DNA of 64,000 bases from contig NZ_JBEHWS010000011.1 of the NCBI RefSeq assembly GCF_040239565.1, forward strand, positions 78,291-142,290, read 5' to 3'. The notes under the pieces were generated by a model that ran no database searches, was not told the origin of the DNA, and saw nothing but the letters and a program-made list of their open reading frames with translations. This DNA comes from Fulvimarina sp040239565. Its GTDB lineage: Bacteria; Pseudomonadota; Alphaproteobacteria; Rhizobiales; Rhizobiaceae. Position numbers and translations under genes: made by a program. Each line of letters starts with the position of its first letter. Position 1 is the first letter of the stretch. This document shows positions 16,156 to 23,710 of this stretch, in pieces.

Positions 16156-16374
16156 TTACTTGAAGCGATAGGTGATCCGGCCTTTGGTGAGATCGTAAGG
16201 CGTCATCTCGACAAGCACCTTGTCGCCCGTCAGCACGCGAATGCGGTTCTTGCGCATGCGCCCGGCGGTATGGGCGATGATCTCGTGTTCGTTTTCCAGC
16301 TTCACGCGGAATGTCGCGTTTGGCAAAAGCTCGACAACCTCGCCGGGAAATTCCAGGACTTCTTCCTTGGCCAT
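16156..16374 (-). CDS. infA: Translation initiation factor IF-1
   Basis: A 72-residue OB-fold protein that occupies the ribosomal A site at initiation. The sequence KEEVLEFPGEVVELLPNATF followed by RVKLENEHEIIAHTAGRMRKNRIRVLTGDKVLVEMTPYDLTKGRITYRFK is the canonical alphaproteobacterial IF-1. It starts 42 bases upstream of maf. Confidence 0.98.
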   Translation of the reverse strand: MAKEEVLEFPGEVVELLPNATFRVKLENEHEIIAHTAGRMRKNRIRVLTGDKVLVEMTPYDLTKGRITYRFK

Positions 16375-16726
16375 TCGTATTCCTTGTCAGTCGTCCCCGT
16401 CCAAGGGGACATTCAAATTGAAATGGGCCGCTCGGGGCGGCCCTCGCCGCGCACGTTCTTCCGGGCGCACGAAAACATGCGAGGAACGAGACGCGGCGCT
16501 TTCCCCTTAAATCGTAGGAAATGCGGGAAAAAGCAAGTTAGGGCTCCGCAAGGGAGCGCAAGCGCGCCGTCGCATCGAAAAGCCGGCGCGTAAAGCGGGA
16601 AAGGGCCATTCAACGAGAAAGCCGGACATCTCGAACGAGATATCCGGCTCGAAGGCGTCCCCGCCCGTTATCCATCCACCTCGGAGCGTCCGCGACACTT
16701 CGGCCACGCTCCGAGCAGACAAGAGG
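16375..16726. other. Intergenic region between infA and the L,D-transpeptidase gene
   Basis: About 350 bases without a convincing gene. They should contain the infA promoter (minus strand). A GGGCCGC/GCGGCCC dyad lies near 16424, and an imperfect hairpin at 16621-16648 may end the L,D-transpeptidase transcript. Confidence 0.5.
16621..16648 (-). terminator. Hairpin downstream of the L,D-transpeptidase gene
   Basis: GCCGGACATCTCG pairs with CGAGATATCCGGC with one mismatch around a two-base loop. On the minus strand it is followed by the T-containing stretch TTTCTCGTT, a weak T-run, so it is a likely rather than certain terminator. Confidence 0.5.
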
Positions 16727-17473
16727 TCAGCGCTGGGCGAGGCGTTCCTGGCCCTGCTTGACGACAACCTTGGCTTGGCGCGGAACGCGCTCGTAAAGGT
16801 CGATGACGTCCTGGTTCATCATGCGGATACAGCCGGACGAAGCAGCGGTCCCGATGGTCCACCACTCAGGCGTTCCGTGGATGCGGAACAGCGTGTCCCT
16901 GCCGTCCTGGAAAAGGTAGAGCGCGCGCGCGCCGAGCGGATTGGTAAGGCCCGGTTCCATGCCGCCGTTACGGTATTCCTCAAGCTCAGGCTTGCGGTCG
17001 ATCATCTCGCCCGGAGGATGCCACTTCGGCCAATGCTGCTTGGAATTGACGTAGGCATCACCCGACCAGGAGAAGCCCGCGCGGCCGACGCCGATGCCAT
17101 AGCGCATCGCCATGCCGTTCGGCTGGACGAGATAGAGGAAGCGGTTCGGCGTATCGACGACGACCGTGCCCGGCTCGTACTGGCTGCCTTCCGGATAGGA
17201 AACTTCCTGACGCAGATATTGCGGATCGATCTTCTCGGACGGGATCGCCGGAAGCGCAAAGCCGTCGTCGACGGCTGCCGCATAATCGGGGTTGGACACC
17301 GCGGCGACGCTGCCGGAATTGAGCGTCGAGGGGCCGGCATAGGCCGCAGCGACCTGCGCGTTCATCGGAGTAACCGTCGAAACGCGTGACGACGGGCCGG
17401 TGGAGCAGGCCGAAACGAGAGCGGCTGCGCCGAGGACCAAGCCGGCTTTGATTAGGGTGTCGATTTTCATCAT
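16727..17473 (-). CDS. L,D-transpeptidase lipoprotein (YkuD domain)
   Basis: Cell-wall enzyme that makes 3-3 cross-links or anchors proteins to peptidoglycan in the periplasm. The 248-residue protein has a lipobox LVSAC near residue 23, then a YkuD domain with HGTPEWWTIGTAASSGCIRM holding the catalytic His and Cys. Other family landmarks are VVDTPNRFLYLVQPNGMAMRYGIGVG and TNPLGARALYLF. A low-complexity Ser/Ala linker separates the lipid anchor from the domain. Monocistronic. Confidence 0.92.
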   Translation of the reverse strand: MMKIDTLIKAGLVLGAAALVSACSTGPSSRVSTVTPMNAQVAAAYAGPSTLNSGSVAAVSNPDYAAAVDDGFALPAIPSEKIDPQYLRQEVSYPEGSQYEPGTVVVDTPNRFLYLVQPNGMAMRYGIGVGRAGFSWSGDAYVNSKQHWPKWHPPGEMIDRKPELEEYRNGGMEPGLTNPLGARALYLFQDGRDTLFRIHGTPEWWTIGTAASSGCIRMMNQDVIDLYERVPRQAKVVVKQGQERLAQR

Positions 17474-17737
17474 ATTCGTCCAGTCAAGAGACGGGGAGCT
17501 GCCTCAGAAAGCAGCGGTAAACGTTGGGTCCGCAGCGACACTTGAAGACGAGCCGGACCCGAAAATGCTGTCACTCTGGATAAGCCTGCCCTTGCGGTGA
17601 AGCAACGGCGAGAATGTGGCAGACCATGCTTAAGAAATCCTTGTTGCGGGCCCAACACAGTTGACGCTTCTCCACCCCGCGACATCTGGAAAAGAAGTGC
17701 GGCGAACGATCGCCGCGAAGGGTAAGGTGAGGCAAGC

Positions 17738-18142
17738 ATGAACATCGGAGAGGCGTCAAAGCTGTCCGGGCTGCCGCCGAAGACCATCCGATACTACGAG
17801 GAAATCGGCCTGGTTAAGCCGGCCCGTGCACCCAACGGCTATAGAGACTACAGAGACCGGGACGTCCATATTCTGCGCTTCTTGCAGCGCTCGCGCTCGC
17901 TCGGCTTCTCGATCGAGGACGCACGGCGGCTGCTTTCGCTCTATGCCGACGAGAACCGCCATTCCAAGGACGTGAAACAGGTCGCACGCAGGCGAGTCGC
18001 AGAAATCGATCGCAAGATCGAGGAATTGCAGACACTGAAACGCGCGCTCGCAGACCTGACGGAACGCTGCCACGGTGACGCCGATCCCGACTGTCCGATC
18101 CTCGAAGAAATCGGAGAGGATCGCAAACTCGCGACCAACTGA
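17738..18142 (+). CDS. cueR: CueR/HmrR-type copper-responsive MerR regulator
   Basis: MerR-family activator of 134 residues. The N-terminal helix-turn-helix is MNIGEASKLSGLPPKTIRYYEEIGL; a dimerisation coiled coil follows and the effector loop CHGDADPDC (C111, C119) matches the Cu(I)/Ag(I)-binding CHGD..PDC loop of CueR/HmrR. No copper ATPase or copper chaperone adjoins it, so its target lies elsewhere. A perfect GCGGCGA/TCGCCGC hairpin (17699-17716) lies just before the ribosome site. Confidence 0.88.
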   Translation: MNIGEASKLSGLPPKTIRYYEEIGLVKPARAPNGYRDYRDRDVHILRFLQRSRSLGFSIEDARRLLSLYADENRHSKDVKQVARRRVAEIDRKIEELQTLKRALADLTERCHGDADPDCPILEEIGEDRKLATN

Positions 18143-18232
18143 TACATTTTCGCAACGTGATCATTGGCGCAGACCAACAGATCGTTCACGTTTTGTCTTG
18201 CGCAGAATCCGGCTTTGGGTAATACCCTGCCC

Positions 18233-18718
18233 ATGCCGCTCGTTTCGCCCTTCTCCAACGAACCTCTGATCGACGGTCGCCAGTCCGAGCGGGCCATGAT
18301 GGTCCGTCGAGGCGTTCAGCGCCTGATGATCGCTCACCGGATCTCTCTGCTCCCGGAAATGCCGCTCAAATCAGGACGGCGCGCCGATCTCGTCTGCCTT
18401 TCCGAAAAGGGCGAGATCACCATCGTCGAGATCAAGACCTCGATCGAAGACTTTCGGGTCGACCGGAAATGGCCGGATTATCTCGAACATTGCGACCGGC
18501 TGTTTTTCGCCACCCATCCCGGCGTGCCGGTGGAGATCTTCCCCGAGGATCAGGGCCTGATCGTCTCGAATGGCTATACAGCGGAGATCTTGCGCGAAGC
18601 GCCGGAAAACAAGTTGAGTTCCGCCACGCGTAAAGCCATGACGCTTCGCTTTGCGCGCCTCTCCGCCGACCGGCTCCTGCAAGCAGAATGGGCCGCCAAC
18701 CCGTTCATGACGGACTGA
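18233..18718 (+). CDS. mmcB: MmcB-family DNA repair protein
   Basis: Putative nuclease-fold protein of the SOS/mutagenesis-associated MmcB family. The conserved core is GRRADLVCLSEKGEITIVEIKTS (about residues 46-68), with an Asp, a Glu and a Lys spaced like a PD-(D/E)xK site, followed by DFRVDRKWPDYLEHCDRLFFA. I start at the ATG at 18233 because homologues begin close to the DGRQS segment; a longer in-frame start exists at 18164. It follows cueR by 90 bases on the same strand. Confidence 0.85.
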   Translation: MPLVSPFSNEPLIDGRQSERAMMVRRGVQRLMIAHRISLLPEMPLKSGRRADLVCLSEKGEITIVEIKTSIEDFRVDRKWPDYLEHCDRLFFATHPGVPVEIFPEDQGLIVSNGYTAEILREAPENKLSSATRKAMTLRFARLSADRLLQAEWAANPFMTD

Positions 18719-18755
18719 CGGCCCAAACTGAATACGTCTGTAGACTGCCTCCCGC

Positions 18756-19328
18756 TCAGCGCGGCGCGCGTTTCGCCAGAATGCGCTGCAAGGTGCGTCG
18801 GTGCATGGAAAGCCTGCGCGCAGTCTCCGACACGTTGCGGTCGCAGAGCTCGTAAATCCGCTGGATGTGTTCCCAGCGGACGCGATCGGCAGACATCGGG
18901 TTTTCCGGCGGCGCCGCACGTTGGTCGACGTCGCGGGTGAGCGCTGCCGTAACCTCATCCGCATCAGCGGGCTTCGCAAGGTAATCGATCGCGCCGAGCT
19001 TCACCGCCGTAACGGCAGTGGCGATATTGCCATAGCCGGTCAGTACGACAGCCCGTGCATCAGAGCGAACACCGCGAAGAGCCTGCACCACATCGAGCCC
19101 GTTGCCGTCGCCTAGACGCATGTCCACAACGGCGAAGGCGGGTGACGACCGTTTGACGGCATTCATGCCTTCGCTGACGCTTTCCGCGGTAGTAACCGCG
19201 AAACCGCGCTGTTCAAGCGCGCGACCAAGCCGTTGCAGGAATGGCCGATCATCATCGACCAGCAGCAGGGAGTTATCACCGGCCACCGGAGTAAAGGTCT
19301 GGGCTTCTGCCTGAGCAGTATCGAGCAT
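18756..19328 (-). CDS. actR: ActR/RegA-type response regulator
   Basis: DNA-binding response regulator of the redox two-component system that controls respiration and, in relatives, CO2/N2 fixation and acid tolerance. The 190-residue protein has a receiver with phospho-acceptor Asp69 in VVDMRLGDG and conserved LTGYG and LAKPAD. The C-terminal Fis-type helix-turn-helix NVSETARRLSMHRRTLQRIL is nearly invariant across RegA/ActR/PrrA. Its kinase gene lies upstream on the same strand. Confidence 0.95.
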   Translation of the reverse strand: MLDTAQAEAQTFTPVAGDNSLLLVDDDRPFLQRLGRALEQRGFAVTTAESVSEGMNAVKRSSPAFAVVDMRLGDGNGLDVVQALRGVRSDARAVVLTGYGNIATAVTAVKLGAIDYLAKPADADEVTAALTRDVDQRAAPPENPMSADRVRWEHIQRIYELCDRNVSETARRLSMHRRTLQRILAKRAPR

Positions 19329-19461
19329 GTCAGTCTCCTTGTCCGGTTACGCAGCTACGATGAGCGCGGTCGGGTCCTTCGCCGCCCTGCGCGCACCACA
19401 CCTTTTCAGGATTCGGAGCCTTTAGGAATGCGAGGTGGCTGGACCCTCTTACGTAACGTTG

Positions 19462-19490
19462 AGATGGATACCCATCTTGTTGAATTCAAC
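19462..19490 (-). promoter_or_regulatory. Hairpin plus perfect palindrome upstream of actR
   Basis: In the actS-actR intergenic stretch, AGATGG-ATAC-CCATCT (19462-19477) is followed after one base by the perfect 12-base palindrome GTTGAATTCAAC (19479-19490). The site lies about 135 bases before the actR start. Role unknown; it could be an operator or an mRNA processing/termination structure. Confidence 0.35.
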
Positions 19491-19562
19491 GAAACAAACA
19501 GCCGGAAAGATGCGACTTTGGTGCGAGTGCGGCGACCGGTCGCAACCTGGCAGGATCCTCGA

Positions 19563-20936
19563 TCAGTCCGTCTGGCTCGCCCGTGCAAGGGAACCGCCCT
19601 CTTCAAACACGCTGCGGTTCCACTGGACGATGACGATCGCCCCGGCCTTCTCGCCATTCACACGGCCCGGCTCATGACGGTTCTCGAACGAAATCGAGGC
19701 GCCGGAACGCTCGAGCAGGGTCTTGGCGATGAAGACACCGAGGCCGAGACCGCCGCCCGCGCGACGATCGCCCCGAAGCTTGTCGGACATATAAGGGTCC
19801 CCGATCCGCGCAAGCACATCCGCATTGAAGCCGGGCCCGTCATCAATGACCGTAACCGCGACAGCCGTCTCGTCCCAGGCGACCGAGATAGTCACCGAAG
19901 ACATTGCGAAATCGACTGCGTTCTCGACGATATTGCCGAGACCATAAAGAACGCCTGCGTTGCGCCGAGTGACAGGCTCCGGCCCATCGCCCTCGGTCTC
20001 GACCGCGACGGTGATTCCGAAATTCCGATGGGGCTCGGCCACCTCGTCGATCAGCGAGAGCAGCGGCAACTTCGCCATATGGCTTTCAGACGACGACGAC
20101 AGGCTGGAAAGCTGGCGGAGAATTTCGCGGCAGCGCTCGGACTGTTCGAGCAGGAGATCGATGTCGTCGCGTAGGGGACTGTCCTTCGGAACGGTCCGGC
20201 TCATCTCCTTGGTAGCAAGGGCTATGGTGGCGAGCGGCGTGCCGAGTTCGTGGGCTGCGGCGGCGGCCAGCCCGTCGAGGGCGGAAATGTGCTGCTCGCG
20301 CTGGAGGACGAGTTCGGTCGCGCTCAGCGCGTCTGCGAGCGCACGGGACTCGGCCGCGACGCGGTAGACGTAGATCGCCGAAAAGACGAGCGTTCCGACG
20401 ATCGCATACCAGAGCCCGGCGATGTAGATCGCTGGCAGCGAGAAGGTCTCGCCATCGGGCCACGGCAGCGGCATATGGAATATCGCAAGGAAAGTAGCAG
20501 CCAGCGAAGCCAAAAGCCCCAACCCAAAGGTCGTGGCCGGTGGCTGCGTCGCAGAGGCGATCAGACATGGAACGATGAGGAAGACCGAAAACGGGTTTGT
20601 CAGTCCGCCCGTTAGGTACAGGAGGCCCGTCGGCTGAAGGATGTCGAAGGTCAAGACGCTCGCAGCCGCCCCCGGCGAAAGCCGGCGGCTCGCGGGAAAT
20701 TGCGTCGTCAGATAGATGTTCAGCGCAACCGAAAGCGCGATCAGGCTGAGACAGAACCAGGCCGGGATCGGCCACCAGACGCCCCACGCGACAAAAACCA
20801 CGGTCGCGATCTGCCCGGCGACGGAAATCCATCTGAGCCGCACGAGGGTCGCCAAACGCAGGCGTTGGCTCTCGCGCATCGTCGTGACGAAAGGCGGGAG
20901 GCGAAGATCGAAGCTTTGGCGCGTGGTCGTGTCCAT
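19563..20936 (-). CDS. actS: ActS/RegB-type redox sensor histidine kinase
   Basis: Inner-membrane kinase of 457 residues. Six hydrophobic helices (about 35-190) include the quinone-sensing GGLTNPF (110-116). The H-box is AAAHELGTPLATI with phospho-His229, the redox-switch cysteine is C269 in EQSERCREIL, and the ATPase boxes NIVENAVDFA, DDGPGF and GGLGLGVFIAKTL follow. All sensory residues known from RegB are therefore present. Partner of actR. Confidence 0.95.
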   Translation of the reverse strand: MDTTTRQSFDLRLPPFVTTMRESQRLRLATLVRLRWISVAGQIATVVFVAWGVWWPIPAWFCLSLIALSVALNIYLTTQFPASRRLSPGAAASVLTFDILQPTGLLYLTGGLTNPFSVFLIVPCLIASATQPPATTFGLGLLASLAATFLAIFHMPLPWPDGETFSLPAIYIAGLWYAIVGTLVFSAIYVYRVAAESRALADALSATELVLQREQHISALDGLAAAAAHELGTPLATIALATKEMSRTVPKDSPLRDDIDLLLEQSERCREILRQLSSLSSSSESHMAKLPLLSLIDEVAEPHRNFGITVAVETEGDGPEPVTRRNAGVLYGLGNIVENAVDFAMSSVTISVAWDETAVAVTVIDDGPGFNADVLARIGDPYMSDKLRGDRRAGGGLGLGVFIAKTLLERSGASISFENRHEPGRVNGEKAGAIVIVQWNRSVFEEGGSLARASQTD

Positions 20937-21147
20937 AACGGCCTATCTAACGGAGATCGCCTCCGCCTCGATATGAGGCGAGTTCACGCACCCGTTATTT
21001 AGACGCCAAAATGGTTGAAATGCTGCGCGACCGATTGCCGTAGGGTGCGACTGCGGATCGTTGCAGGCAGTTGAAAAGACTTCCCTTTCCCCGATCTGAC
21101 AACAGCACAGAAAGGTCGAAACCGCCAGCCGGGCAGGTCTTTGAAGT

Positions 21148-21172
21148 GGAACAATTCGCGCTCCCTAGCGCT
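21148..21172 (+). promoter_or_regulatory. Candidate EcfG-type stress promoter of the DUF892 gene
   Basis: GGAAC (21148-21152), 16 bases, then CGCT (21169-21172), close to the general-stress-sigma consensus GGAAC-N16/17-CGTT of Rhizobiales. A start site about 8 bases further on would leave a short leader containing the AGGAAGGA ribosome site (21193-21200). The -10 differs from consensus at one base. Confidence 0.4.
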
Positions 21173-21206
21173 ATGCCCCACAACAACCGACCAGGAAGGA
21201 CGGATT

Positions 21207-21701
21207 ATGACCATCACCAATCTCAAGGACATCTATATCGATCAGGCGCAGGACATCTACAGCGCCTGCAACCAGTCGGAGAAGGTCACGCGCGAGCTCG
21301 CCGACGCCGCCAAGAGCGAAGAGCTGAAGAAGGCCCTGAATGCCGGTGTCGATGGCATCGAAAGCGGCATGCAAACCCTTTCCGCGATCATCAAGGGTCA
21401 CGGCGAAGATCCCAAGGGCGAGTTCTGCAAAGGCATGGAAGGGCTTGTGAAGGAAGCCCGCGCTCACGGGCTGGAAGAAGACATCACCGACCCGGACGCC
21501 CGCGACGCGATGATCATCACGCAGTATCAGCGCATGGCCCACTACGCGATCGCCGGTTATGGCTGCCTCGTGGCTTTCGCCAAACGCCTTGGTCTCGACG
21601 ACGAAGCCAAGAAGCTGCAGTCCTGCCTCGACCACACGGCGGACGGCGACCGCACCATGACCGATCTCGCCACCGGCGGTATCAACAAGGCCGCTGTCTG
21701 A
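21207..21701 (+). CDS. DUF892/YciE-like ferritin-like protein
   Basis: All-helical protein of 164 residues of the YciE/DUF892 ferritin-like family. It has the opening LKDIYIDQAQDIYSACNQ, a central E...KGHGEDPKGEFCKGMEGLVKE and the C-terminal YQRMAHYAIAGYGCLVAFAKRLGL. Acidic and His residues placed in helices fit a di-iron bundle. Family members are stress-induced; the AGGAAGGA site and an EcfG-like promoter candidate support this here. Start set by the ribosome site at 21193-21200. Confidence 0.87.
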   Translation: MTITNLKDIYIDQAQDIYSACNQSEKVTRELADAAKSEELKKALNAGVDGIESGMQTLSAIIKGHGEDPKGEFCKGMEGLVKEARAHGLEEDITDPDARDAMIITQYQRMAHYAIAGYGCLVAFAKRLGLDDEAKKLQSCLDHTADGDRTMTDLATGGINKAAV

Positions 21702-21716
21702 GCATCAGCCTGATTG

Positions 21717-21783
21717 GAGACGGCTCCAGCCGTCTCAAGAGCGATCCCGGCAAGATTTCGATCTTGACCGGGATTTTCTTTTG
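21717..21783 (+). terminator. Tandem hairpin terminator after the DUF892 gene
   Basis: A first hairpin GAGACGGCT-CC-AGCCGTCTC (21717-21736) is followed by a second, ATCCCGG.CAAGAT-TTCG-ATCTTG.CCGGGAT (21744-21774 region), ending in TTTTCTTTT. The second has the full Rho-independent form. Confidence 0.85.
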
Positions 21784-21916
21784 CCGGGCAGCGTTACCTT
21801 GTCCTCAATGAAGACGGCAACGACAGACCATTTGTATTCGATAACCCGGGATGTACAGCGTTTCGGTTTTTTTCCGTACGCGTACGCGAAGCCGCGCAAA
21901 GGCGGCGTATAAGGCC

Positions 21917-23701
21917 ATGACCGCGTTTCTCGCTGATTATTCGGCCTATATCGGCATTGCGATCGTCATTATCGTCTTCATCGGCTTTGCCATCGAGCGG
22001 TATCCACCGGAAGTGGTGGCGGTTGCAGGCGCCGTGACCTTTCTCGTGCTCGGCTATCTCGACGCCAACGAGATCTCGGCCGCCTTCTCCAACCCGGCAC
22101 CGATTACCATCGCCGCCATGTTTGTCCTCTCCGGAGCTCTGATCCGAACGGGAACGCTGGAGGTTGCGGCGAGCTGGCTGGTTTCTCGCGCGGGCAAACA
22201 ACCCGTCGTGACGATGGCGATCCTGACCGCCGGCGTGATGGCGGCTTCCGCCTTCATGAACAACACTCCGGTCGTAATCGTCATGATCCCGATTTTGATC
22301 GAGATCGCCCGGAAGCTGCAGATCGGATCGACGCGGCTGCTGATCCCGCTGTCCTACGTCACGATTCTGGGCGGCACCTGCTCGCTGATCGGCACATCCA
22401 CCAATCTCCTCGTCGACGGTGTCGCTCGCTCAGAAGGCCTCGATCCGTTCACGATCTTCGAGATCACGCCGATCGGCCTTTTCGCTGCGGCCGTCGGTCT
22501 TGTTTATCTCGTGATCGCCGGTCCGCTATTGCTGCCGGATCGCACGGCCGCTGAAGAGGCACTCGCGAGCGACGAAGACAACGACAAGTATCTGAGCGAG
22601 ATCACCGTGCGCGAAGAGGCGAGCGCCATCGGCCGGACGGTGAAGGACGTCTCCAGCCTCTCCCGGCGCGGCGTCAAAGTGGTCGCGATCCGACGTGGCG
22701 GTGAGACCATTCGACGTGATCTGCAGGACCAGGTGATCGAACGCGGGGACCGGATCGTCCTCTTCGCAACGGCCGAGGAACTCCTCACCCTCAACGACAG
22801 CGATCATTATCGCGTCGGTCGCCTCAGCCGATCTCGGAAAAGCGCTGAGACGGTCATCGTCGAGGCGACAGCCGCGCCGCACCGGCGCGGCATCGGCCGG
22901 CGGATCGACGACCTGATCGGCTATTCCGGCTCCGGCGTCGCTGTGATCGGCGTGCGCCGCCATCGCCATACACCGGGACCATCGCTTTTGGAAACGCGCC
23001 TGCGCCCCGCCGACCGGCTTCTCCTCGAAGGCGCACCTGAAGCCATCTCTCGGATTGCCGACACGAACGATCTCATCGAGATCAACACGTCCCACGCGCG
23101 ACCCTTCCGGCGCGAAAAGGCACCGCTCGCTATTGGCGCGTTGATCGCCGTGATCGCGCTCTCGGCCTTCGGCCTCGCCTCGATTCAGGGCCTCGCCTTC
23201 ATCGCCATCGCGGCGCTGCTGCTGCTTCGGGTGATCGATGCCGACGAGGCCTGGCGCTCGATCCGTGCCGATCTCCTGATCCTCATCTTCGCCATGCTTT
23301 CGATCGGTGAAGGTCTTTCCAAGACCGGAGGCATCGAGCTGATCGTCACGACGATCGAGCCCCTGCTACAAGCGGTGCCGGCCTTCGCAGTCCTGATCCT
23401 GATCTACGCGCTGTCCTCGACGCTGACCGAGATGGTGACCAACAACGCTGTCGCGGTGATCCTCACCCCTGTCGCGATCGCCCTCGCCGCCTCCCTGGGC
23501 ATCGAGCCACGCGCCCTCGTCGCCGCCGTGATGTTCGGCGCCTCGGCCTCATTCGCAACACCGATCGGCTATCAGACGAACACGCTGGTCTACGCCGCGG
23601 GCAACTATCGCTTCATGGATTTTCTGAAGATCGGCGGGCCGATGAACGTCATCATCGGCCTCGCAAGCTGCCTCGCGATCAGCGTCTATTATGGATTCTG
23701 A
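21917..23701 (+). CDS. SLC13-family (DASS) permease with TrkA-C domains
   Basis: Inner-membrane transporter of about 594 residues. N-terminal helices carry the SLC13 motif MNNTPVVIVMIPI...LGGTCSLIGTSTN; the centre (about 200-390) holds two cytoplasmic TrkA-C/RCK-C domains (VREEASAIGRTVKDVSSL and the GVRRHRHTPGPSLLETRLRP region). The C-terminal half repeats the fold with TEMVTNNAVAVILTPVAIALA. Such proteins are Na+-coupled carboxylate or sulfate carriers; the substrate cannot be read. The ATG at 21917 is preferred; an in-frame start at 21851 is possible. Confidence 0.85.
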   Translation: MTAFLADYSAYIGIAIVIIVFIGFAIERYPPEVVAVAGAVTFLVLGYLDANEISAAFSNPAPITIAAMFVLSGALIRTGTLEVAASWLVSRAGKQPVVTMAILTAGVMAASAFMNNTPVVIVMIPILIEIARKLQIGSTRLLIPLSYVTILGGTCSLIGTSTNLLVDGVARSEGLDPFTIFEITPIGLFAAAVGLVYLVIAGPLLLPDRTAAEEALASDEDNDKYLSEITVREEASAIGRTVKDVSSLSRRGVKVVAIRRGGETIRRDLQDQVIERGDRIVLFATAEELLTLNDSDHYRVGRLSRSRKSAETVIVEATAAPHRRGIGRRIDDLIGYSGSGVAVIGVRRHRHTPGPSLLETRLRPADRLLLEGAPEAISRIADTNDLIEINTSHARPFRREKAPLAIGALIAVIALSAFGLASIQGLAFIAIAALLLLRVIDADEAWRSIRADLLILIFAMLSIGEGLSKTGGIELIVTTIEPLLQAVPAFAVLILIYALSSTLTEMVTNNAVAVILTPVAIALAASLGIEPRALVAAVMFGASASFATPIGYQTNTLVYAAGNYRFMDFLKIGGPMNVIIGLASCLAISVYYGF

Positions 23702-23710
23702 CGGGTCCGC

